A stretch of 64,000 nt of DNA from Schaalia sp. ZJ405. Its GTDB lineage: Bacteria; Actinomycetota; Actinomycetes; Actinomycetales; Actinomycetaceae. The notes under the pieces are model-generated. The model had not been told where the DNA came from and searched no databases. It worked only from the letters and a program-made list of their open reading frames with translations. Position numbers and translations under genes: made by a program. The stretch spans positions 186,001-250,000 of the forward strand of contig NZ_CP064952.1 in assembly GCF_011038885.2 (NCBI RefSeq). The letters run 5' to 3'. Position 1 is the first letter of the stretch. Every line of letters starts with the position of its first letter. This document shows positions 25,115 through 32,934 of the stretch, piece by piece.

Positions 25115-28063
25115 GTGGCTGCGAAGAAAGCAAAAAAGCAGAAAAAGAGAATGAGAAATGGATTCTACCTTCTTCTCACAGTCCCATTTATTGTTATAGC
25201 GCTTGTGCTTGCGATAGGAATTAATGTCGCAACATCATCTCTGCGGGGAATAATCGTCAATGCGGTCGGCGATGGTGAATGGTCGGTGAAGAAGGCGAAA
25301 GATTCAGAAGAGCTCGATCGTACCTACTATCAAGCTGATTATAAAACCATTGATGAGGCAATGAAAGCCTCCGGAGAAGTTACCGGAGCTATCGCAGAGG
25401 AAGGAATGGTCCTCCTCAAAAACAACGGCACCCTGCCGCTTCCTGGAGGCAAAGTGACGCTCTATGGTCGGGGAGCAGCAGACCCGCTGTATGGGGGAAC
25501 GGGATCAGGGCATGCAGTTGCAGATGATGCCGTGACAATTCGGGCTGGGCTTGAGTCGGCAGGCTATGAGGTCAATGCAACTGTCTACAACGAACTCGAA
25601 GCTTTCGCGGCTGCTCATTCCGAGGCTGAGGGGGGACGAACAGCCATTGCGTTCCTGCCGGGCAAAGAGTCGGTGTACAAGGTCGGTGAAATGCCGGTCG
25701 ATCAGTACTCGTCTGATGCTCTCCACTCTATGGATGAATTCAACGATGCAGCGCTAGTAGTCATCAGTCGTACCGGTGGTGAGGGTGGTGACATGCTGCT
25801 CGATATGGATGGCCACGACGAAAACTATGTTGAGGGGCAGCATCTCCTTGAGTTAAACAAGGACGAACGCGATCAGGTGGAATTAGCGAAGGCTCATTCA
25901 GACCGGGTCATCGTTCTTGTGAACGCGTCGACCTCTATCGAGCTGGGTGATCTTCAGAATGACCCCGATGTTGATGCGATCATGATGGTTGGGAATCCTG
26001 GGGTGACGGGATTTGCGGCGCTTGGGAAGTTGCTCAACGGTGAACTCAATCCGTCAGGACGAACGGTTGATACCTTCGCAGCAGATTTCACGAAAGATCC
26101 AACGTTTGTTAATTTTGGAGACTTTAGATTGACGAATGTTGAAGAAGGAACTTTCGTTGATTACGAAGAAGGAATTTACTCGGGTTACCGGTACTATGAG
26201 ACGGCGGCAGAGGAAGGTTTTATCAACTACGACGAGGCCGTTGTCTATCCATTTGGATTTGGACTAAGCTACACAAACTTCACGTGGGAAGTGGTCAATC
26301 AGAAACTTGGAAAAGTAGGGGAAGAAATATCTGTCGATGTTCGCGTGACGAACACTGGCGACGTCGCTGGAAAAGATGTTGTGGAGATGTACTATTCAGC
26401 TCCCTACGTGAAGGGCGGAATTGAAAAACCCTCTGTTGTTCTTGCAGATTTTGCCAAGACTGATGTGCTTGAACCCGGTGAATCGCAGACGCTCACACTG
26501 TCGATCGCTGTTGATGACATGGCGTCGTATGACTACAAGGGTGCGAAGTCCTATGTGCTGGAGGCTGGAGAGTATCAATTATCGCTGCGCACAGACTCCC
26601 ACACCGTGAAGGAAGGGACAACACCAATTGCTCTAACGATTGATCATGAGAGCGTTTTCGATCAGACCCCACGTTCGACAGATCAGGGGGTAGCGTCCAA
26701 TCAGTTCGACGATGTGTCGGCAGCTTTCGCTGGGAATGAAGCACTGGATCCGGAAATCGCTGAAATGGTCGGGCCGAAGAAAACGATTCTGTCTCGGGCT
26801 GATTTTGCTGGTACTTTCCCCTCAGCTCCCACTCGAGAGGAGATGACTGCCGGTGAAGCATTGGCGCAGAAATATGAGGTGTACGACGCCAGTGCAGCAA
26901 ATGAAGGAATCGACGCGCAGAAGCCTCAAACGAATGTCAATAACGGTATTCAACTTATTGATCTGCGCGGACGCCAGTGGGACGATCCACAGTGGGAAAA
27001 GTACCTTGATCAGTTCACGTCTTCTGAGCTGTACGACTTGGTCAATGACGGTGCGTACCGAACAGTTGCGATTGGTCGTCTAGGTAAACCAGCGACGCTG
27101 GATATGGACGGCCCGGCAGGGTTCTCGTCCTTCATTTCAGATGTCCACGGATCAGCATTCCCCACTGGTTACATTCTTGGGCAGACATGGAATCGCGAGC
27201 TTGCTCGTCAAATGGGTGTGAGTATTGGGAACGAAGCTCTTGCTCTTGGAATTTCAGGATGGTACGCACCCGCTGTGAACACTCATCGCTCGCCGTTCGC
27301 AGGTCGAAACTTCGAATACTATTCCGAAGACGGAACGCTTGCTGGCAAGATCGCGGCAAGCACGATCAGCGGTGCGCTCGAAAAGGGTGTGTATTCCTAC
27401 CTCAAGCATTTCGCTCTCAATGATCAGGAAACGAACCGCGATGTGAACGGCCTCGCAACCTGGGCTGACGAACAAACGATCCGCGAGGTCTACCTCAAAC
27501 CATTCAGCATTGCTCTGAAAGAATCTCGCGGAGAAGTGAAATACCTCGACGAGCAGAACAACCCGCAGACAAACCTGATCCACGGAACCGCAGTGATGAG
27601 TTCCTTTAACCGAATCGGGATGACCTGGGCTGGCGGTAACTCAGCGCTGCTCACGAAAGTGCTTCGTGACGAGTGGGGCTTTAAGGGAATGGTTGTCACA
27701 GATATGGCTGCGTTGCGTCAATATATGTCACCTGACTGGGCGATTGCCGGCGGCACTGACCTTCAGTTGGCATGGAAATTCATGAAGCCCATGCAGGATC
27801 CCGACAGTGCGATTTCGTTGGTACGTCAACGCGCAGCTGCTCACAACATCCTGTATGCGGTGGCGAATTCGAATGCGTTGAATGGGGTTGCCCCCGGCGA
27901 CACCCTCCAGTATCACCGTGCAGCGTGGGAATGGATTGTCATCGGAATCACCGTGGTCCTCGCACTGCTTGCTGCGTTTGGCACCTACCGGGTCGTTCGG
28001 CGCTGTCGCCGATATTCGCAGCTGAAGAAAGCAACACCATCGGGTGAAAAGATCATGTGGTAG
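25115..28063 (+). CDS. Glycoside hydrolase family 3 with swapped domain order and two membrane segments
   Basis: The 982-residue protein starts with a Lys-rich tail and a membrane segment (about 13-36). The usual GH3 C-terminal domain comes first (AIAEEGMVLLKNNGTLPLPGG, GGTGSGHA), followed by a fibronectin III-like domain (VRVTNTGDVAGKDVVEMYYSAPY). Only then comes the TIM barrel (LDMDGPAGFSS, YAPAVNTHRSPFAGRNFEYYSED, LKHFALNDQETNR, VMSSFNRIG), with the nucleophile in VVTDMAAL near residue 863. A second membrane segment (about 916-935) and a basic tail end it. Swapped-order GH3 enzymes are known, for example in Ruminococcus albus. The substrate is probably a beta-glucoside, cell-surface facing. 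The GTG at 25115 has AAGGAG upstream. Local base composition looks lower in G+C than neighbours, hinting at transfer. Confidence 0.88.
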   Translation: MAAKKAKKQKKRMRNGFYLLLTVPFIVIALVLAIGINVATSSLRGIIVNAVGDGEWSVKKAKDSEELDRTYYQADYKTIDEAMKASGEVTGAIAEEGMVLLKNNGTLPLPGGKVTLYGRGAADPLYGGTGSGHAVADDAVTIRAGLESAGYEVNATVYNELEAFAAAHSEAEGGRTAIAFLPGKESVYKVGEMPVDQYSSDALHSMDEFNDAALVVISRTGGEGGDMLLDMDGHDENYVEGQHLLELNKDERDQVELAKAHSDRVIVLVNASTSIELGDLQNDPDVDAIMMVGNPGVTGFAALGKLLNGELNPSGRTVDTFAADFTKDPTFVNFGDFRLTNVEEGTFVDYEEGIYSGYRYYETAAEEGFINYDEAVVYPFGFGLSYTNFTWEVVNQKLGKVGEEISVDVRVTNTGDVAGKDVVEMYYSAPYVKGGIEKPSVVLADFAKTDVLEPGESQTLTLSIAVDDMASYDYKGAKSYVLEAGEYQLSLRTDSHTVKEGTTPIALTIDHESVFDQTPRSTDQGVASNQFDDVSAAFAGNEALDPEIAEMVGPKKTILSRADFAGTFPSAPTREEMTAGEALAQKYEVYDASAANEGIDAQKPQTNVNNGIQLIDLRGRQWDDPQWEKYLDQFTSSELYDLVNDGAYRTVAIGRLGKPATLDMDGPAGFSSFISDVHGSAFPTGYILGQTWNRELARQMGVSIGNEALALGISGWYAPAVNTHRSPFAGRNFEYYSEDGTLAGKIAASTISGALEKGVYSYLKHFALNDQETNRDVNGLATWADEQTIREVYLKPFSIALKESRGEVKYLDEQNNPQTNLIHGTAVMSSFNRIGMTWAGGNSALLTKVLRDEWGFKGMVVTDMAALRQYMSPDWAIAGGTDLQLAWKFMKPMQDPDSAISLVRQRAAAHNILYAVANSNALNGVAPGDTLQYHRAAWEWIVIGITVVLALLAAFGTYRVVRRCRRYSQLKKATPSGEKIMW

Positions 28064-28085
28064 ATCCCGATACTCAGAGAATTGA

Positions 28086-28116
28086 GGGGGCAGCGTGTGC
28101 ATGGCACGCTGCCCCC
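28086..28116 (+). terminator. Terminator after the GH3 gene
   Basis: GGGGGCAGCGTG and CACGCTGCCCCC form a 12-bp perfect stem with a short loop, 22 bases after the GH3 stop codon and convergent with the MFS gene. No long T-run follows. Confidence 0.75.
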
Positions 28117-28175
28117 GACCTCGAGATTTGGGAAGAATCACTGCTTTGGGAGATCGGTGAATATGCGATCAGGCC

Positions 28176-29477
28176 CTAGGACGTAATCGCGTGGAGGTTC
28201 TGGCCGTTTGTTTCGGGAGCCATGAACTGGGAGATCAAAGCGCCGGCAACGCACATGAGCGCACCGATGAGCATGCATGCCCGGATCCCGATTGTCTCGA
28301 TACCCACGGGAAGTAGCCACGTCCCAATGGCTGCACCGATTCGACTGGCAGCGGTTCCCAGACCGACCCCCGATGTACGTAGCGCCGTGGGGAAAAGCTC
28401 CGCGGGATAGACGGCGGTGAGGCAGGCAGACAGCGAGTTGAAGAAAGCGAATGCCCAGAAACACGCCGACAGAAGGATGAGAGGGGGATGAGCGACGACA
28501 GCGACGAGTCCCAAGGCAATCGCCTGAATCCAGAACGGGCCAATCAGCATGGGACGTCGCCCCATGCGATCAACAATGAAGGTCCCCACGGTGACGCCCA
28601 AAAGCGCCACCGTGTTCGTCAGGATTGTTGCGCCGTTGCCTTCACCCAGGCCGGCAGCACCAAGAACGGTTGGGGCAAAGGTGAAAATCGCGAAGTATGG
28701 GGCAACCAAACATGCCCAGAATACGCAGACAAAGATCGTTCGCTTCGCTTGGGCACCAACGAAGAGACTCCGCAGTGACGTGCGAGTTTCGGCTTCTCCG
28801 GACGTGTCGGAGGGGTCCAAATTGTATTGCTCGATGAGTGCGCGGGCTTCGTCCTCGTACCCCTTGGACATGAGCCATCGTGGGGACTCCGGCAGGTGGT
28901 GACGCAGGATGTACGTGATGATGGCGGGGATTCCGCAGGTTGCCAGGATCCACCGCCAGTGCAAACCAGCGGTATCGAGCAGATGAGCGATGATGACGGC
29001 AGCGAGGAATCCTCCGTACCAGCAGATCTGTAGGCTGGATAGACGCTTGCCGCGGTGGTGAGCGGGAGAGAATTCCGCGAGCATGGGTGCGCCGATCGCG
29101 TATTCAGCTCCGATGGCAATGCCCAGAGCCAGTCGGGCAACGAAGAGGAGGATACCGTCGGGAACAAGAGCCTGACCGAAGCCTGCGACGATGAAGATGA
29201 TGATGTCGATGTGGAACATCAGTCGTCTGCCAAAACGATCCGTCAGGTAGCCGAAAATTGGTCCGCCGAGAAAAATCCCGATGAGGGAAGATGCGCCGAT
29301 CAGGCCGGTTTCGAGGGGTGAGAGCCCCAGGTCGTGTGTCAAAGAAATCATGACGACGCTTAAGACTCCGAGGTCGTATCCGTCGAGTCCCTGGCCGAAG
29401 GCTGTTGCCATTGTGAGGCGTCGATACAGGTGAGCAGCTTTCGGGGATAACTGAGACTTCGGTGTATCAGCAGACAT
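28176..29477 (-). CDS. MFS sugar-porter-type transporter, YgcS-like
   Basis: The 433-residue protein has 12 predicted membrane segments and the sugar porter marks DRFGRRLMF, LGIAIGAEYAIGAPMLAEFSP with HHRGK, PESPRWL and a terminal PETNG. By memory of sequence it is closest to E. coli YgcS (GxDGYxLGVxxxxxxxL, ESPRWLxxxG). It is transcribed divergently from the GlpP-type regulator, matching the E. coli ygc gene neighbourhood, and may import the substrate of the operon to its right. The substrate is unknown. The start ATG is followed by the polar stretch SADTPKSQLSPKAAHLYRR before TM1. Confidence 0.88.
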   Translation of the reverse strand: MSADTPKSQLSPKAAHLYRRLTMATAFGQGLDGYDLGVLSVVMISLTHDLGLSPLETGLIGASSLIGIFLGGPIFGYLTDRFGRRLMFHIDIIIFIVAGFGQALVPDGILLFVARLALGIAIGAEYAIGAPMLAEFSPAHHRGKRLSSLQICWYGGFLAAVIIAHLLDTAGLHWRWILATCGIPAIITYILRHHLPESPRWLMSKGYEDEARALIEQYNLDPSDTSGEAETRTSLRSLFVGAQAKRTIFVCVFWACLVAPYFAIFTFAPTVLGAAGLGEGNGATILTNTVALLGVTVGTFIVDRMGRRPMLIGPFWIQAIALGLVAVVAHPPLILLSACFWAFAFFNSLSACLTAVYPAELFPTALRTSGVGLGTAASRIGAAIGTWLLPVGIETIGIRACMLIGALMCVAGALISQFMAPETNGQNLHAITS

Positions 29478-29645
29478 ATCTTCCCTCTCACTTCAGATTG
29501 TGTGAGGCGCACACAGGGGAGGGCATAGCCTCTCCTTGGTGGGCTGCCTCCGTACTGTCGTGATGGTCTCTGGTCTCTCTGACACGACGAATATGGCATC
29601 GTTGCCCGCAGACGCACGCGTCAACGTGAACGTCTGGTGTAATGC

Positions 29646-29668
29646 CGGTAACATACCACCGTTTACCG
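29646..29668. promoter_or_regulatory. Inverted repeat in the divergent ygcS-like/glpP promoter region
   Basis: CGGTAA and TTACCG are separated by 11 bases, within the 217-base divergent space and about 30 bases before glpP. The size and symmetry suit a repressor dimer. No other evidence. Confidence 0.3.
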
Positions 29669-29694
29669 AGTGAATCGAGTGAAGGGGCTTGCGG

Positions 29695-30273
29695 ATGGAT
29701 GAGAAACTTGCGGATCGCTTGCGTCGATCACCCGTGATTGCCTCAGTGAAGAGCGAAGATGACCTCGAATATGCTCTGGCATCGCCCTGCCGTGTGATCT
29801 GTCTTCTTTTTGGTGAAATTTCCACAATTGGGGCGCTGACTCGTCGGGTCACAGACGCGGGGAAGGACGCTTTCGTCAACCTCGATATGGTTGACGGTCT
29901 CGCTCCCAGAGCTTCCGCGGTACGTTTCATTCGCGATCAGACGAGTGCGACGGGGATCCTCACCAGCAAGGTTCCCGTGTGCCGCGCGGCCTCGGACAGT
30001 GGATTGGTGGCGATCCTCCGCTTCTTCATGGTTGATTCCTTCGCCTACGGTCAGGTCGTCAGCCAGAGCGCCTCCGCGAAAGCTCATGCCGTGGAGATTC
30101 TTCCCGGATGCATCCCGCGCGTCATCACATGGATGCGTGATGACCTCTCTCTTCCGATCATCGCCGGAGGACTGGTCTGCAACATCACCGACATCATGGA
30201 CGCCCTCGATGCAGGGGCTGCGGCAATCGCCACGTCCAGCAAAGAACTGTGGTCAGTGGCGCCGAGTGCGTAG
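29695..30273 (+). CDS. glpP: GlpP-family RNA-binding transcription antiterminator (YgcP-like)
   Basis: The 192-residue protein matches the glycerol-3-phosphate-responsive antiterminator family: RRSPVIASVKSEDDLEYAL at the N-terminus, VICLLFGEISTIGAL, FVNLDMVDGLAPR, GILTSKVPVCRAA and the C-terminal LPIIAGGLVCNITDIMDALDAGAAAIATS, a TIM-barrel phosphate-binding end. In Bacillus subtilis GlpP binds the glpD leader RNA and prevents termination when glycerol 3-phosphate is present. ATG 29695 is preferred to the upstream TTG; AAGGGG precedes it. The gene lies directly before a promoter, leader hairpin and terminator that precede the transport gene, which suggests it controls that operon. The effector may differ from glycerol 3-phosphate. 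Confidence 0.92.
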   Translation: MDEKLADRLRRSPVIASVKSEDDLEYALASPCRVICLLFGEISTIGALTRRVTDAGKDAFVNLDMVDGLAPRASAVRFIRDQTSATGILTSKVPVCRAASDSGLVAILRFFMVDSFAYGQVVSQSASAKAHAVEILPGCIPRVITWMRDDLSLPIIAGGLVCNITDIMDALDAGAAAIATSSKELWSVAPSA

Positions 30274-30350
30274 AGCGAACATTCCGCCGCCGGAGTGGGC
30301 GCGGGTGAGGTACGGCATCTGGCGCCGAGTACGTAGAGCGAGCATCCCGC
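30257..30350 (+). repeat. Direct repeat at the 3' end of glpP, 63-bp offset
   Basis: About 31 bases starting TGGCGCCGAG at 30257 recur at 30320 with a few changes (TGCGTAGAGCGAACATTCCG versus TACGTAGAGCGAGCATCCCG). The first copy contains the glpP stop codon region; the second lies beyond it. It looks like a local duplication of the gene end. Confidence 0.7.
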
Positions 30351-30434
30351 AGCCGTCGCTGCGAGCGTTCGGGATGAACACGTCCTGCTTATGGGTAACC
30401 GAGCGAACCTTGACGAGGTGTTCGCGCACTGGGG

Positions 30435-30463
30435 TTGACACGCGATGAACTCAATGCCACAAT
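30435..30463 (+). promoter_or_regulatory. Sigma-70-type promoter of the ygc-like operon
   Basis: TTGACA at 30435-30440, a 17-base spacer and CACAAT at 30458-30463. Transcription would start near 30470, giving a leader of about 260 bases before the MFS start codon that contains the two hairpins described next. Confidence 0.65.
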
Positions 30464-30477
30464 TTCGGCTACCGCGA

Positions 30478-30506
30478 CGCTACGGGCTCTGACGAGCCAC
30501 GTAGCG
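30478..30506 (+). promoter_or_regulatory. Leader hairpin 1, candidate antitermination target
   Basis: CGCTACG-GGCTC and GAGCC-A-CGTAGCG pair to a 12-bp stem with one bulged base and a four-base loop. It begins a few bases after the predicted transcription start and 15 bases before the terminator, so it is a plausible site for the GlpP-type protein. The role is inferred. Confidence 0.5.
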
Positions 30507-30521
30507 AGTTACTAGAGCTGA

Positions 30522-30562
30522 GAGAACAGTAACCCGCGTCCATCGGGGCTGTTCTCTTTTTG
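30522..30562 (+). terminator. Leader intrinsic terminator of the ygc-like operon
   Basis: GAGAACAG (30522-30529) and CTGTTCTC (30549-30556) form an 8-bp stem with a 19-base loop, followed at once by five T. It lies after a good promoter and before the MFS gene, with no gene between, which makes sense only as a conditional terminator. Confidence 0.8.
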
Positions 30563-30731
30563 TTTGCCGTCCCGACAGGTCGCAACGCCGGGCGCAGCCG
30601 CTCATGAGCCTATGAGCCGCACAAGCCCGCAACACCGCACACGGGGATGCTGCTTGAGCCACGAGGCAAGAACCAAGCGCCAAGGGCACCCCATCCGGGA
30701 AGCAAACAAACCACGAAGGGGTGGAGTTGGA

Positions 30732-32012
30732 GTGACACAAGCGAGGAAATGGATCAGCTTCCTGATCCTCTCAATGACCGGAGGCATCGTCTTCCAGGTC
30801 GGATACATCCGCTACGTGTTCCTTGAGGACACGTACAACGCGCTGAACCTGAGCGCGCAGGACTACGGAAACATCATCTCCGTCTACGGTATCGCAGCGA
30901 CAATCGGCTACTTCATCGGCGGGTGGTTCGCCGATAAGTTCTCTCCGAAGATGCTTGTCGCTTTCGCGATGATCGGAACGGGAATCATCGACATCCTCAT
31001 CGCAATGGCTCCGGGATACGCCGCGATCCTCATTCTCCACGTCGTCATGGCGTTCCTCGGAATGGGCCTGTACTGGTCGGCCTTGGTCAAACTCATCGGG
31101 ATGCTCGGAGATTCCCACGAACAGGGCCGCCTCTTCGGATATCTTGAAGGGGTTCGCGGTGTTGTGTCAACAATCGTTGGCTTCGCAGGAGCGTGGATTG
31201 TTGCGACAGCGGCCTCGTCGGTCGTTGGTGTTCTCTGGCTGATCCGGATCTACGGTGTGTGCGCAATCCTTCTTGGCCTTGCCGTGTGGCTGATCGTCAA
31301 GGAAGACCCGAATTCGCCGGCCGTGCAGGCACGTTCAACGGTGACCCTGCATCAACTCGTCCTCGCCGCTAAGAACCCGTACACGTGGCTCATTGGTTTC
31401 TCAATCGCCTGTATTTATGCGGGGTACACGTGTCTGGGTTACTTCTCTCCGCTGCTCCAACACCAGTTCGGTCTCAGCGCCGCTTTCATCGGGGTCATCG
31501 GGGTGGTGCGCACCTATGTTTTCCAATTCGTTGCGGGCCCGATCTCGGGTGTCGTCGCAGATAAGGGAGCAAAGTCCACGCCTCGTTTCCTGCGCTGGAT
31601 GTTCATTGCCACAATCATCATCCTCGGTGTTTTCCTCGTCATGCCGCGTAACGAATCGTTTATGTGGATCGCCGTGGCGTTGATGTTCCTCCTGACGTTC
31701 GCGATTTTCGCGTGCCGCGGCGTGTACTGGGCTCTCCCTGGGGAAATGGAGATTCCCGAGGACGAGCGTGGCGGCGTCATCGGCCTCGCTTCTGGAATCG
31801 CCTATCTGCCAGATGCGTTCCTTCCTTCGCTTGCGGCCTGGTGGATTGGCGACCCGGCAGCGTCTCCGGCGATCCCAGAGCACGGCGGCGGCTACGTGAC
31901 GATGTTTATTTTCCTCATTGTTTTGGCGCTCATCGGCATTGGCTTGACAACCGTGATGATGCGACGCCGCACACGCGAACTCGCCCTCGTCCCCTCTGAG
32001 GCAGGGAATTAA
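30732..32012 (+). CDS. MFS transporter, YqcE-like
   Basis: The 426-residue protein has about 12 membrane segments, with ARKWISFLILSMTGGIVFQVGYIRY at the N-terminus, GGWFADKFSPK after TM2 and MGLYWSALVKLIGMLGD in TM5, features recalled from the E. coli YqcE/UhpT-like group. It is the first gene after the leader terminator. The frame is open back to 30564, but the upstream part is not protein-like; GTG 30732 has GGGTGGAG upstream and starts just before TM1. It should import or export the substrate or product of the dehydrogenase, oxidase and kinase that follow. Confidence 0.85.
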   Translation: MTQARKWISFLILSMTGGIVFQVGYIRYVFLEDTYNALNLSAQDYGNIISVYGIAATIGYFIGGWFADKFSPKMLVAFAMIGTGIIDILIAMAPGYAAILILHVVMAFLGMGLYWSALVKLIGMLGDSHEQGRLFGYLEGVRGVVSTIVGFAGAWIVATAASSVVGVLWLIRIYGVCAILLGLAVWLIVKEDPNSPAVQARSTVTLHQLVLAAKNPYTWLIGFSIACIYAGYTCLGYFSPLLQHQFGLSAAFIGVIGVVRTYVFQFVAGPISGVVADKGAKSTPRFLRWMFIATIIILGVFLVMPRNESFMWIAVALMFLLTFAIFACRGVYWALPGEMEIPEDERGGVIGLASGIAYLPDAFLPSLAAWWIGDPAASPAIPEHGGGYVTMFIFLIVLALIGIGLTTVMMRRRTRELALVPSEAGN

Positions 32013-32112
32013 CGAGGACGACGACGCACCTTCCCACAGAAAGTCCAGTTATCAATCGGTCACCGCAGATGGTTGGCCACAGCAGAGAAATCACCCAAGG
32101 AGTGACGTTGAC

Positions 32113-32889
32113 ATGCATATCAGTGAATTTTCAATGAATCTTTTCTCCCTCGACGGCAAAAACGCGATCATCACCGGAGGAAACTCAGGTCTGGGTTTGG
32201 CATTTTCAGTTGCCCTGGCCAAAGCGGGAGCGAACGTTTTCGTCCCCTCAATCACAACGGATGTTGAGGAAGTCAAGACCCTGGTTGAGGGCGAAGGACG
32301 ACGTTTTGAGTTCCTCGAAACGAACATCACAGAACCCGGTGCGTGCAAGACAATCGTTGACACGTGTATCGAACGCCTCGGCAGCGTCGACATCATCGTC
32401 AACTGCGCGGGCATCTGTAACCTCGGCGAGGTCGACGAATTCGATCGCGCGAAGTGGGATCCGATGATCGCCATTAACCTGACGGCAGCGTTCGAGCTGT
32501 CCTACGAGGCCATGCCGCATATGCGCACGCAGGGACACGGCAAAATCATCAACATCGCCTCGCTGTTCTCCTTCCTGGGTGGACAGTGGTCGCCCGCATA
32601 CGCGGCAACGAAGCACGGCATCGTTGGCTTCACGAAGGCGTACTGCGACGAACTCGCTCAGCACAACATCCAGGTCAACGCGATTGCTCCGGGCTACTTC
32701 GCCACGAAGATCACCGAGGCAACCCGCTCGAACCCGGTAACGAACCAGCGCGTCCTCGACCACATTCCCGCGAATCGTTGGGGAGACGTTGCCGACCTCA
32801 TGGGAGCATGCGTGTTCCTCGCATCGAATGCCTCCGACTACGTCAACGGTCACACCCTGACAGTTGACGGCGGCTACCTGGTCCGCTGA
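32113..32889 (+). CDS. SDR-family oxidoreductase, YgcW/KduD-like
   Basis: The 258-residue protein is a classical short-chain dehydrogenase. It shows the cofactor motif TGGNSGLG near residue 20, NCAG (NNAG position), the catalytic YAATK tetrad residues Tyr and Lys near 155-159 with SLFSFLGG carrying the Ser, and PGYFAT. It resembles 2-deoxy-D-gluconate 3-dehydrogenases and E. coli YgcW, so a polyol or sugar acid hydroxyl is the probable substrate. AAGGAG lies 10 bases before the ATG. It stands 100 bases behind the MFS gene and 45 bases before the FAD oxidase, in the same operon. Confidence 0.9.
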   Translation: MHISEFSMNLFSLDGKNAIITGGNSGLGLAFSVALAKAGANVFVPSITTDVEEVKTLVEGEGRRFEFLETNITEPGACKTIVDTCIERLGSVDIIVNCAGICNLGEVDEFDRAKWDPMIAINLTAAFELSYEAMPHMRTQGHGKIINIASLFSFLGGQWSPAYAATKHGIVGFTKAYCDELAQHNIQVNAIAPGYFATKITEATRSNPVTNQRVLDHIPANRWGDVADLMGACVFLASNASDYVNGHTLTVDGGYLVR

Positions 32890-32934
32890 CCCACCGACTC
32901 ATTACCACCTGCCGATACTGAAGGAATTATTTTC

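Noticed and set aside
28095..28176. Second terminator or small RNA after GH3
   Set aside because: Only the one hairpin at 28086-28116 is convincing; no promoter for a small RNA was seen.
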